Part shown: positions 1 to 6,309 of the stretch, in pieces
Layout: each line of letters starts with the position of its first letter
How positions within the stretch are numbered: the first letter of the stretch is position 1
Assembly: GCA_029265085.1 (NCBI GenBank)
Contig: JAJUJY010000056.1
Coordinates: 1-24,613 of the forward strand
Source: Chloroflexota bacterium
GTDB lineage: Bacteria > Chloroflexota > Anaerolineae > Anaerolineales > Anaerolineaceae
Reading direction: 5' to 3'
Length of the DNA: 24,613 bases
Translations under genes and position numbers: made by a program
Notes under the pieces: model-generated
What the model saw: the letters and a program-made list of their open reading frames with translations, nothing else
Told to the model about the DNA's origin: nothing
The model's database searches: none

Positions 1-663
1 GCTTCCGTGAAATTCCAGGGCTTTTTGGGTCACCTCGATTGTGGCCGCATGGAGCAGATCGATTTCAGTTGCAGTGATTTCTTTAGATTTCCGTTGGGGA
101 TGAACCCCGGCTAAATATAAAATTTCTTGCCAATAGCCATTGCAAACTCCATGTGCTTTGTATTGCACGTTAAAAACGTTCATTTGCTTGGCAATTTTTC
201 GTTCAGGTTCAGCGAAAGCAGCGGCCAGGTAATCGGGGGTGAATTCCGCATCAAGCGGTTCGACCCAGGTGGAGGGTAAAAATCGTTCCGTTTCTTCAGC
301 GGTGTTTGCCCGGCAATAACCGTACAATGAAGGGCTGTAAGAAAAGGCTGCCTGATCATTCAATTCAAATACAATTGCTGCCTTGGGAGGGCGTTTTTCT
401 CCAGCCTTGTGATAAAGAATTTTCCCGATCAAATCGCCAAACATGATTTGATGTTGATCTAAATGTATGAATATATAATCCCCATGTTTGGTGATCTGAT
501 TTACCTTTTGGCCGGAAATATCAACTTTATCCAGGTTGGAAAATCCCCACCGGAATGGCGTACCATTGGGATCGCGGATGACTACTTGCTGGATGACTCG
601 TTCTGGCAATACCTGGTTCATTTGCTGGCAAATGATGGTGCTCTCTGGAAATTCAATCGCCAT
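1..663 (-). CDS. Fpg/Nei-fold DNA glycosylase-like protein, catalytically atypical (3' end beyond window)
   Basis: Reading the minus strand from an ATG at 663 gives 221 codons open to the window edge; a good ribosome site (AGAGGAA) precedes the ATG. The N-terminus reads MAIEFPES, which lines up with the MPELPEVE start of formamidopyrimidine glycosylases, and residues about 172-190 (GVCNGYWQEILYLAGVHP) match the helix-two-turn-helix DNA-binding motif, including the conserved Asn175. The N-terminal catalytic Pro is replaced: the chain starts Met-Ala-Ile-Glu. The residue aligned with the catalytic lysine of the RRxKYLL motif is Asp62 (KHGDYIFI). It resembles a divergent Fpg-like group in Firmicutes that starts MIELPEA; this is from memory. 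Any C-terminal zinc finger is outside the window. It may bind DNA without classical glycosylase/lyase chemistry. A possible extended -10 (TGCTAAAAT) lies at about 733-741. Fold assignment is fairly sure; function is not. Confidence 0.75.
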   Translation of the reverse strand, partial: MAIEFPESTIICQQMNQVLPERVIQQVVIRDPNGTPFRWGFSNLDKVDISGQKVNQITKHGDYIFIHLDQHQIMFGDLIGKILYHKAGEKRPPKAAIVFELNDQAAFSYSPSLYGYCRANTAEETERFLPSTWVEPLDAEFTPDYLAAAFAEPERKIAKQMNVFNVQYKAHGVCNGYWQEILYLAGVHPQRKSKEITATEIDLLHAATIEVTQKALEFHGS

Positions 664-834
664 AAGTATTCCTCTTGAACAATTTAAAGAAATGAATTTT
701 GCGCTGGATGAGTGATCTTTTTCGATATATTGATTTTAGCATAGGAGATTGGAGGTTGAAAAAATATTTCCATCTTGCCAATTAATGTCATTTATTTGAG
801 ATGGCATTTCCGATAGAAGGAAATCTAAAGAACA

Positions 835-867
835 AAAAAACACCAACCTTTTTGGATGGTGTTTTTT
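835..867 (-). terminator. Rho-independent terminator after the copper-handling cassette
   Basis: The 11-base arms 835-845 (A6CACCA) and 857-867 (TGGTGT6) are perfectly complementary. Two further C-G pairs extend the stem inward past an A/A mismatch, leaving a TTTTT loop. The arms end in A and T runs, so the hairpin is symmetric. It sits 21 bases past the stop of the HMA gene and before the Fpg-like gene. Confidence 0.8.
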
Positions 868-888
868 GAATTTTTCTTATTGAATGTT

Positions 889-1101
889 CTAATCGACCTT
901 GATTTCGTAGCCCAGTTTTTTTACGGCTGCCTGGATGGCTTCTTCTGAAATGACCATTTCGTCAAACTCAACCTCCATGCGCTGTTTTTTGTAATTTGCC
1001 TGGATAAAGTGAATACCAGGGAGTTTATCTTCCAGGCCTTCCAAATGCATGACACAGGCGGGGCAGTGCATATCAGGGATGGTGTATGTTTTTCTCAGCA
1101 T
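889..1101 (-). CDS. Heavy-metal-associated (HMA) domain copper chaperone-like protein
   Basis: A 70-residue single-domain protein of the ferredoxin-like HMA fold. It carries the metal-binding motif MHCPAC (Cys13, Cys16), followed by the usual pattern of a hydrophobic helix, a strand ending VEFDE, and a second helix ending LGYEI. Such proteins carry Cu(I), less often another soft metal, in the cytosol to a P-type ATPase or membrane transporter. I chose the ATG at 1101 because AAGGA lies 8 bases upstream; the in-frame ATG at 1110 has almost no spacing to that site. The gene follows the membrane/cupredoxin gene by a few bases, so it is probably translated from the same message and may exchange copper with that protein. 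No P-type ATPase is in view. Confidence 0.85.
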   Translation of the reverse strand: MLRKTYTIPDMHCPACVMHLEGLEDKLPGIHFIQANYKKQRMEVEFDEMVISEEAIQAAVKKLGYEIKVD

Positions 1102-1112
1102 ATCAATCATCC

Positions 1113-2171
1113 TTATTCGAATTGGAACATTCCCGTATACATACCCATCGAGCACATGAATTGAATTTTGGTTCCGGCTGGTTGAGGCGGCAGTTTCACA
1201 ACTACATCTCCAGTAGCTGGTAACAATTCAGATATGTTCAGGTCAGGAATGGCGAATGCCCGAGAACAGGACCGTGTATTGTTGGTCACCAGATGCAATT
1301 CAATTTCTTGATTGGCGGGCAAAGTCAGTATTTGGGGTGAATACCCGTTATCCAGTACATTGATTTGGGCTACGTTTCCGGAGATTACAGGGGCTTGTTC
1401 AGCCGATTTTGCGGTTTGAACCAGGCTGGCTGCTGAAACAGGTGAGCCAGTTAAAACCAAACCGCTGTTGATGGAATACAGTCCTAACCCCAGGACAATA
1501 ACTGCGACAATAGGGTAAAAATACTTTTGGAACAATCCGCCAATACTGGTTGCTAACCAGGATACACCAACAAACGTTGGGCTGGAGCCTAAAACGAAGG
1601 CAAACATGATCACTGCCCCCAAGGCGGCATTACCTGTTCCAACCGCCACTGCCATCATCGATTGGGTGACGCCGCAGGGTAAAAGAATGGTTAAAGCGCC
1701 GAGAAAAACTGGGGTAATCCATTGATCCCCGCGTTTACTCACCTTACGAATATAGCGGGTTAATTGAGATGGGGGTTCGAAGCTAAAATATCGAAAGATT
1801 GGGTGAACATTGAACATTCTTAGGGCGTTGCCGACCAGGAAAATCCCAATGGCAAGTTGAATCACACCTTGAATAGCCGGAGAAAATGTAAACATTGATC
1901 CTAGCAGCCCTAAAAGAAAACCGAGCAAGGTGTATGCGGCTAACTTGGCCACCATGAATAACAGGATGGGTTGAAGCATTCCCTTTGGCGTGCTGTTTTG
2001 ACTCTCAAGGCGACTGCGTTTACTGTTTGCAGTTTTTGTCTGGCTGATCTGGCTGGCGGCTTCAACCTGTCTGGCTATAGAACCAGTTAATAACCCACCC
2101 TGGACTGCAAAGCAGCTTAATCCACCCGCGGTTAATCCGGTGATGAAGGCAACTAAGATTACATTATCCAT
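1113..2171 (-). CDS. TauE/SafE (DsbD_2/UreH-like) membrane protein fused to a C-terminal cupredoxin domain
   Basis: 352 residues. Residues 1-240 hold about six hydrophobic spans typical of the sulfite exporter TauE/SafE or DsbD_2 group, with Cys20 in the first span (GGLSCFAVQGG) and a conserved PCG motif at 165-167. A hydrophilic loop rich in Ser/Arg/Gln separates spans one and two. After a linker, residues about 265-352 look like a cupredoxin-type domain (INVLDNGYSPQ at its start), with likely metal ligands Cys302, Cys340 and Met342/Met344 (FMCSMGMYTG). Family knowledge links such fusions with copper trafficking or export and cytochrome oxidase assembly; that role here is inference. The start ATG overlaps the stop of the upstream lipoprotein gene (TAATG), which implies translational coupling. 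The HMA gene follows immediately. Confidence 0.8.
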   Translation of the reverse strand: MDNVILVAFITGLTAGGLSCFAVQGGLLTGSIARQVEAASQISQTKTANSKRSRLESQNSTPKGMLQPILLFMVAKLAAYTLLGFLLGLLGSMFTFSPAIQGVIQLAIGIFLVGNALRMFNVHPIFRYFSFEPPSQLTRYIRKVSKRGDQWITPVFLGALTILLPCGVTQSMMAVAVGTGNAALGAVIMFAFVLGSSPTFVGVSWLATSIGGLFQKYFYPIVAVIVLGLGLYSINSGLVLTGSPVSAASLVQTAKSAEQAPVISGNVAQINVLDNGYSPQILTLPANQEIELHLVTNNTRSCSRAFAIPDLNISELLPATGDVVVKLPPQPAGTKIQFMCSMGMYTGMFQFE

Positions 2172-2683
2172 TAGCGTTTTCCGTCCTTCCAGGTCATGAA
2201 GGGCATATTGACCACAATATTGCTTTCTTCGAGGGTTAATGCTCCTTGATCGACCAGATTTTTAATTTCTTCCTCGGATTTAAGTAACTTGGCCTGGCTT
2301 TCATCTACCCAGCTGACAAATACGATTTTTCGCAGCGGAGTGTACCCTTCATCGCCTGGTTGGTTGGGGAAAACATCAGGTTGGAAGTTCAATGGTCCCA
2401 TCCCTTTTACCCCGTTTTTGAATACATAAACATCTGATAAAGCAGAGTCAGGTACTTCCGCTAGAGAGGGGACGACCAAAACTGGGGACTTCATCATGCC
2501 CGTCAGGACTTCGGCAACCCCTGGATCGGACGTCTCTGTATGGGCAAAATAAATACTCTCACCATCCACAAATGCTTCACCGGCAGGGATTTCTGCAAAT
2601 GAAGGTTCTGATGATGTGCTGCAAGCGCTTAGGAATACGCTAAAAATGGTCAATACAAGGACCATCAACCCATATTTTTTCAT
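2171..2683 (-). CDS. Lipoprotein in the copper-handling cassette, function unknown
   Basis: 170 residues. A lysine-led signal peptide ends in the lipobox LSAC (Cys21), so the mature protein is probably anchored to the outer face of the membrane. The body has no cysteine after the lipobox and includes a GMGPLNFQPDVFP stretch and a PLRKIVFVSWVD segment. I recall similar proteins annotated only as domains of unknown function. The ATG at 2683 is chosen because GAGG lies 6 bases upstream; an in-frame ATG at 2695 overlaps that site. It is the first gene of the cassette with the TauE-cupredoxin and HMA genes, so it could present or receive the same metal outside the cell. A TATAAT at about 2732-2737 (minus) may be its -10, but no good -35 is visible. 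Confidence 0.75.
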   Translation of the reverse strand: MKKYGLMVLVLTIFSVFLSACSTSSEPSFAEIPAGEAFVDGESIYFAHTETSDPGVAEVLTGMMKSPVLVVPSLAEVPDSALSDVYVFKNGVKGMGPLNFQPDVFPNQPGDEGYTPLRKIVFVSWVDESQAKLLKSEEEIKNLVDQGALTLEESNIVVNMPFMTWKDGKR

Positions 2684-2804
2684 GCTAAACCTCATTAAAT
2701 TAAATTTTGAAGATTCTGTTCAACATGACCCATTATAAAAAATACAATCTCAATGAAAGAGAGCAATATTGCCTATTTATGGAAAATATTTCTAAGCGAG
2801 TGGG

Positions 2805-2810
2805 TATAAT
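2805..2810 (+). promoter_or_regulatory. Possible -10 box for the epimerase gene
   Basis: A perfect TATAAT preceded by GGG lies about 80 bases before the epimerase ATG. I see no convincing -35 hexamer at the expected distance, so this is a weak call. Confidence 0.4.
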
Positions 2811-2890
2811 TTAATTATCTGCAAATATACACTGCTCTATCTCCAGGTTAACCATTGGATTGGTCCATTTACCCGATTCGGAGGTGTACC

Positions 2891-3955
2891 ATGCAAGTAA
2901 TCCAAACAGAAGTATCCCCAATTGAAATTAAATTGAAAGCCCCTGTACGCATGGCCGGAGGGCTTGAGATTAAAAGTATTACAGCTATTTTTGTTCGTCT
3001 GGAGACCAGGGATCGAAAAATTGCCTGGGGAGCCACGGCTGCTCATCCCAATATTACGGGTGAGCCAGTAAATGTAACAATCCATGCCTGCCAGCAAGGG
3101 GCTGCTTTAATGCAAGATCTGCCCCCATATAACCTGGAATATGCATTGGATATGCTGTCCAATCTACTGAAAGATCATCCCGCTGCACTCTGTGCTCTAG
3201 ACCTGGCTTTGTATGATTTGTTTTGCTTGATGGCAGATATGCCGCTTTACCGCCTTTTGGGCGGCTACCGGGACCGCATCCAGACTTCAGTGACTGTTCC
3301 CATTGCAACTGTCCAGGAAAGTGTTGAAATTGCCAAGGCAAAAGCTCGATTAGGATATCGAATGTTGAAAATCAAAGGGGGTGTGAATCCTGAGGAAGAT
3401 ATCTACCGAATAAAAGCCATTCACCGCGCACTGCCCGATCATATTTTGCGACTGGATGCTGACGGTGGATATGCTGTGCAAGACGCCATTTCGGTTGCAA
3501 AAGAATTGCACAATGATTTGGAGATGATTGAACAACCAACCCATCCTGACCGCTTAGATGAATTATTTGAGGTGACACATCACAGCCCGGTTCCAGTTTT
3601 AGCTGATCAAAGCGTTAAAGGACCCAGCTCTGCTTTAAAAATTGCCTCGAATAAAATGGCTTCTGGAATCAGCATTAAGCTGGCCTCTTGCGGTGGGCTG
3701 CATTGTGCTAGGCAGATGGTCTCGTTGGCTCGTGCGGCGCAAATGGCTGTCATGGTTTCGTGTGTTATTGAGCCTGCATTATTAACCGCGGCAGGGCTAA
3801 GCCTGGCTTTAAGCAGCCCTTCGGTTCGCTATGGGGATCTGGATGGTTATCTGGATTTGATCAATGACCCAACCCAAATTGGGTTTAAGATGGAGGATGG
3901 CTGGCTAATTACCGGTGAGTCCCCGGGCTTAGGCTGTACAGTTAATTTGTCCTAG
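2891..3955 (+). CDS. Dipeptide epimerase (L-Ala-D/L-Glu epimerase type), enolase superfamily
   Basis: 354 residues, normal for this family. It inverts an alpha carbon in dipeptides; the classical substrate is L-Ala-D-Glu released from peptidoglycan, so the role would be murein peptide recycling in the cytosol. The visible motifs fit: Lys160-x-Lys162 (LKIKGG), metal ligands Asp189 (RLDADGG), Glu214 (MIEQP) and Asp239 (LADQS), and the opposing base Lys263 (SIKLASCGG). Near the end, GDLDGYLDL supplies the Asp-x-Asp (316/318) that in Ala-Glu epimerases binds the substrate's amino terminus. The start is the ATG at 2891, which has GGAGGT 5 bases upstream; an in-frame TTG at 2855 has no such site. 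Exact dipeptide specificity cannot be read from sequence. The gene stands alone and ends at a strong hairpin. Confidence 0.88.
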   Translation: MQVIQTEVSPIEIKLKAPVRMAGGLEIKSITAIFVRLETRDRKIAWGATAAHPNITGEPVNVTIHACQQGAALMQDLPPYNLEYALDMLSNLLKDHPAALCALDLALYDLFCLMADMPLYRLLGGYRDRIQTSVTVPIATVQESVEIAKAKARLGYRMLKIKGGVNPEEDIYRIKAIHRALPDHILRLDADGGYAVQDAISVAKELHNDLEMIEQPTHPDRLDELFEVTHHSPVPVLADQSVKGPSSALKIASNKMASGISIKLASCGGLHCARQMVSLARAAQMAVMVSCVIEPALLTAAGLSLALSSPSVRYGDLDGYLDLINDPTQIGFKMEDGWLITGESPGLGCTVNLS

Positions 3956-3961
3956 AAATTA

Positions 3962-4002
3962 AAAAATCATCCCAACAAAGCTGATTTGTTGGGATGATTT
4001 TT
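3962..4002. terminator. Bidirectional terminator, 18-bp perfect stem
   Basis: Arms 3962-3979 and 3985-4002 are perfectly complementary around a five-base loop (GCTGA), with A5 and T5 at the outer ends. It lies between convergent genes, so it can stop transcription from both sides. Confidence 0.92.
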
Positions 4003-4014
4003 GATTTCGTAAGA

Positions 4015-4731
4015 TCAATAGCGATATTCTCCAATAACTGGCTGGTTATCAATATTCAGGGTGCGTTCCAATTGTTGTTCAACATAGCGTGGAATATCAG
4101 GTGAATCCAGACCGCCTAATATTTTCCGGCTGGTACCGGATTGTAAAACCGCATGGAGCTCATATTGTATCTTTGTTCCACCCTTGCTGGTGCTTTTTTG
4201 CAGTTGTTTTACATAAAACTGCTTTAATTCTTTTACAGGTACCGTTAATTCACCGGTCCAGGGCAAGGGAGAATGCCAGATGGATAGTTCCTGGGGGTCT
4301 AAATCGATGTAGGTCCGGTTTACCAGTCCTGCAATGGCTGAGTAGGTTAGGAAAATACCTACACCAACATGAATCAGGGGAAAAAGGATAAAAATAACCG
4401 GTGTGCCTGCGCCGAAGGCCATCGAATACCAAAAAAGTAAGAAACCATCCCAAATGATGGCAAAGAATAAAAGTGGAATAGTCCCCAAGGAAAACCAGCG
4501 GCGTGTAATGCGTAAGCTGTTACGGCCAGTTTGCAGAATGATTCCTTCCGGTTGGGCAACCATTGGTTGAATTGAATGCTCCGCAGCATTCTGTTCCGTG
4601 GAGGAAATTAAATCTTTTACTAAGTGAACTGATCCGCAATAAGAGCAGGCTGTTCGGGCATTGTGCGGGGTGATATCCAACCCTGCACCGCACGAGGGAC
4701 ATTTTAAGCTGAGGATATTGTTTACTGCCAT
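4015..4731 (-). CDS. Membrane protein with N-terminal zinc ribbon, function unknown
   Basis: 238 residues. Residues 11-33 form a zinc-ribbon pattern with two CxxC pairs (CPSCG and CSYCG). Two long hydrophobic stretches follow at about 82-105 and 110-138, then a hydrophilic C-terminal half of about 95 residues that probably lies in the cytosol. GGAG lies 10 bases before the ATG. The gene starts 25 bases after the stop of another zinc-ribbon, two-span membrane protein, so the two are probably one operon and may work together or be distant paralogues. I do not recognise a specific function; the two zinc knuckles suggest a structural or protein-contact role. It ends at the bidirectional hairpin shared with the epimerase gene. 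Confidence 0.75.
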   Translation of the reverse strand: MAVNNILSLKCPSCGAGLDITPHNARTACSYCGSVHLVKDLISSTEQNAAEHSIQPMVAQPEGIILQTGRNSLRITRRWFSLGTIPLLFFAIIWDGFLLFWYSMAFGAGTPVIFILFPLIHVGVGIFLTYSAIAGLVNRTYIDLDPQELSIWHSPLPWTGELTVPVKELKQFYVKQLQKSTSKGGTKIQYELHAVLQSGTSRKILGGLDSPDIPRYVEQQLERTLNIDNQPVIGEYRY

Positions 4732-4756
4732 GAGTCGTTATCTCCAGGTGGATTAA

Positions 4757-5374
4757 TTATGGATGCGGGTAAATTGCGTTAACCTCGGGGTTTTCGGGAA
4801 GGCACAAGATGTAAACAGCATTTCCGGATTGAAACTGTCTGCCTGGATGATTTAATGTGGACACTTTACCGGAATACGATTTCCCATTCATTTGAAACAG
4901 ATATTCAATTTTCCACGGATGACGGCCATTTACCTCGACCATGATATTCTCTTCTACTGTTGTAATTTGGCCAAGGGTTGGCTGCCCAAACCGCAAAACA
5001 TTGACTACCTTTTGTTTTTCTTGATACCGCAAATATGCCATGATCCCGCCCACCAAGAATAAGCCGCAGCCAATAATTGCAAACGGGATACCGACAAAAG
5101 CTGTAACGACTGCCAGGGTCAGTCCAATTCCAACCATGGCAAATATAGCGCCAATAAAGGTCAGAATCATGGCGGTGATTGCAACTGCATCCGTCCAAAG
5201 CAGTTTCCAAACATACGAATTGGAAATTACCCGCGGTGCAGGCGGTGGTAATTGGGGTTGAAAATCTGTAGAAGCCTGTGTAATGACTTCTGGGGCTGGC
5301 AGTGGGCCTCCGCAATTTTTACAATTGGATTGAAAAGTTGCGTAGGTTGTACCGCACCAGGGACAGGTAATCAT
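4757..5374 (-). CDS. Zinc-ribbon membrane protein, function unknown
   Basis: 205 residues from the ATG at 5374. The chain opens directly with a zinc ribbon (MITCPWCG, then CKNCGG at about 18-23), followed by a proline-rich linker, two hydrophobic spans separated by a short turn at about 67-115 (TAMILTFIGAIFAMVGIG and the following segment), and a basic, beta-rich C-terminal part of about 85 residues. That tail (GQITTVEENIMVEVNGRHPW, then GKSYSGKVST) resembles the soluble domain of DUF3592-like proteins; the likeness is weak. The longer frame starting at 5446 is less likely, because AAGGA lies 10 bases before the 5374 ATG. A plausible promoter lies at 5418-5446. It is the first gene of a two-gene unit with the next zinc-ribbon protein. 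Confidence 0.72.
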   Translation of the reverse strand: MITCPWCGTTYATFQSNCKNCGGPLPAPEVITQASTDFQPQLPPPAPRVISNSYVWKLLWTDAVAITAMILTFIGAIFAMVGIGLTLAVVTAFVGIPFAIIGCGLFLVGGIMAYLRYQEKQKVVNVLRFGQPTLGQITTVEENIMVEVNGRHPWKIEYLFQMNGKSYSGKVSTLNHPGRQFQSGNAVYILCLPENPEVNAIYPHP

Positions 5375-5417
5375 GGGGGTGAAATCCTTTGGTTTGAGAT
5401 AATGTGTAATTGTGATA

Positions 5418-5446
5418 ATCTTATCCGCAATTGAAGTTAGGGGCAA
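5418..5446 (-). promoter_or_regulatory. Putative promoter of the zinc-ribbon pair
   Basis: On the minus strand TTGCCC (5441-5446) and TAAGAT (5418-5423) are 17 bases apart. Each matches the sigma-70 consensus at four of six positions. The start would fall near 5411, about 37 bases before the chosen ATG. Confidence 0.45.
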
Positions 5447-5470
5447 GGTAATTGATAAGTTTTGTTATTT

Positions 5471-5620
5471 GTCTTGGTTGGGATTGAATAAGACCCCCAA
5501 AAGGGGGCCAGCGAGCAACTTTTTTTCTTTTCTGGTAGGCTCGGCTGGGATTGAATAAGACCCCCAAAAGGGGGCCAGCGAGCAACTTTTTTCTCTTCTG
5601 GTGGGCCCGGCTGGGATCGA
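5471..5620 (-). repeat. Tandem ~67-bp repeats of the tRNA 3' end plus a hairpin
   Basis: Reading with the tRNA, the 3' part of the tRNA (T-loop, acceptor arm, CCA) plus a linker and the hairpin GGCCCCC-TTTT-GGGGGTC is followed by a second, near-identical copy, and then by the first bases of a third (ending about 5471). The periods are 66 and 67 bases, measured between the GGGA cores at 5480, 5547 and 5613. The second copy keeps a decayed acceptor end (GAGCCTACCA where the tRNA has GGGCCCACCA). The hairpins lie at about 5491-5508 and 5558-5575. They may act as tandem tRNA terminators, although the following T run is interrupted. Confidence 0.85.
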
Positions 5621-5674
5621 ACCAGCGACCAAACGGTTATGAGCCGTCCGCTCTGACCGCTGAGCTACGGGCCC
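5599..5674 (-). tRNA. tRNA with anticodon CAU, most like tRNA-Ile2 (lysidine-modified)
   Basis: A full cloverleaf is visible: a seven-pair acceptor stem (GGGCCCG with CGGGCCC), D arm, anticodon stem GACGG/CCGTT around loop CTCATAA (anticodon CAT in DNA), T arm GCTGGTTCGATCCCAGC, and an encoded CCA. The strong first pair rules out the initiator tRNA. The acceptor C4-G69, C5-G68 and C6-G67 pairs, the short D loop, and the TTGGTCGCTGG stretch fit tRNA-Ile2, whose C34 is converted to lysidine by TilS, better than elongator tRNA-Met. The identity is inference from remembered E. coli and B. subtilis sequences. It has its own extended -10 box upstream. Confidence 0.85.
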
Positions 5675-5683
5675 GGTCATTAC

Positions 5684-5710
5684 GACACCCTATCTTGTGG
5701 ATAGGGTGTC
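5684..5710. repeat. Perfect 11-bp inverted repeat at the tRNA promoter/leader
   Basis: GACACCCTATC (5684-5694) and GATAGGGTGTC (5700-5710) are exact complements around a five-base loop. The repeat lies between the tRNA -10 box and the tRNA 5' end. No T run follows on either strand, so it is not a standard terminator. It could be an operator or a processing hairpin. Confidence 0.75.
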
Positions 5711-5713
5711 CAA

Positions 5714-5722
5714 ATTATATCA
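5714..5722 (-). promoter_or_regulatory. Extended -10 promoter of the tRNA-Ile2-like gene
   Basis: On the minus strand TGATATAAT combines the TG extension with a perfect TATAAT (5714-5719). No strong -35 is present; TTCACC lies 15 bases upstream. The start would fall near 5707, inside the adjacent inverted repeat. Confidence 0.55.
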
Positions 5723-5747
5723 CAACTTGTTTGGGGTGAACCAGGAT

Positions 5748-6260
5748 TTAATTTTCTTTCGTGATTGGAACCTCAATCATGATCTCCAATTCAGTATCAG
5801 TAACGCTGACTGAGGTAACCCTGGCGTTAAAACCGTTTTCTCGAACCACGTCATTAAGTGATTGCGCTAATTGCTGGTTGAGCTGGTCCACCAGACGAGG
5901 TGCTGCATCAAAACCGGTTAAGTTGATGTTGGTAACCTGAACGGTTAGATTTCCTTCCAGCGCACCTACAAGGATGTCAAAAGAGCCGCTGATTTGTTGG
6001 CTATTTGGGCCTGTGGCTGAGCCAGCCACACGAACGGTGTCCGGTGCTATCATATCCACACTGGCAAAATTCACCTGTCCGTCCACGTTGGCATTTTTCA
6101 TGGCGGTTTCTTGAATCGCTTGCAAAATATTTAACATGCGCTCTTCGTTGATACGAACCGGAATTTTCAAAGAGCGGTTCCCAAGCGGCAAATTACAGGC
6201 GCTCAGGAAAAGCGCTGCCAACACTACCAGTATTCCAAGACGAACGATGCGGGGTTTCAT
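5748..6260 (-). CDS. Lipoprotein of unknown function
   Basis: 170 residues. The signal peptide MKPRIVRLGILVVLAALFLSAC ends in the lipobox LSAC (Cys22), so the product is probably anchored to the outside of the membrane. The mature part alternates beta strands (LTVQVTNINLTGF, RVTSVSVTDTELEIMIEVP) with an amphipathic helical segment rich in Gln/Leu at about 120-140. It contains no further cysteines and no motif I can name; a lipid- or hydrophobe-binding fold is possible but only a guess. The start is clear: GGAGG lies 5 bases before the ATG at 6260, and the longer open frame up to 6377 overlaps the next gene. It follows the lactate racemase gene by 49 bases on the same strand. Confidence 0.75.
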   Translation of the reverse strand: MKPRIVRLGILVVLAALFLSACNLPLGNRSLKIPVRINEERMLNILQAIQETAMKNANVDGQVNFASVDMIAPDTVRVAGSATGPNSQQISGSFDILVGALEGNLTVQVTNINLTGFDAAPRLVDQLNQQLAQSLNDVVRENGFNARVTSVSVTDTELEIMIEVPITKEN

Positions 6261-6309
6261 AGATACCTCCGTTGATTTGAAATCGAATGGTTGATATTTC
6301 ATTTTTGCA

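Noticed and set aside
3054..3578. Minus-strand open frames inside the epimerase gene
   Set aside because: Shadow frames with no ribosome sites; the plus-strand gene has full catalytic motifs.
5471..5620. Direct repeats considered as a CRISPR array
   Set aside because: Adjacent units with no distinct spacers, derived from the tRNA 3' end; no cas genes.
5465..5680. Open frame of 71 residues on the minus strand through the tRNA and its repeats
   Set aside because: It is a chance frame through the tRNA (contains the common 'VAQRSERTAHNRLVAGSIPAG' type artefact) and repeats.
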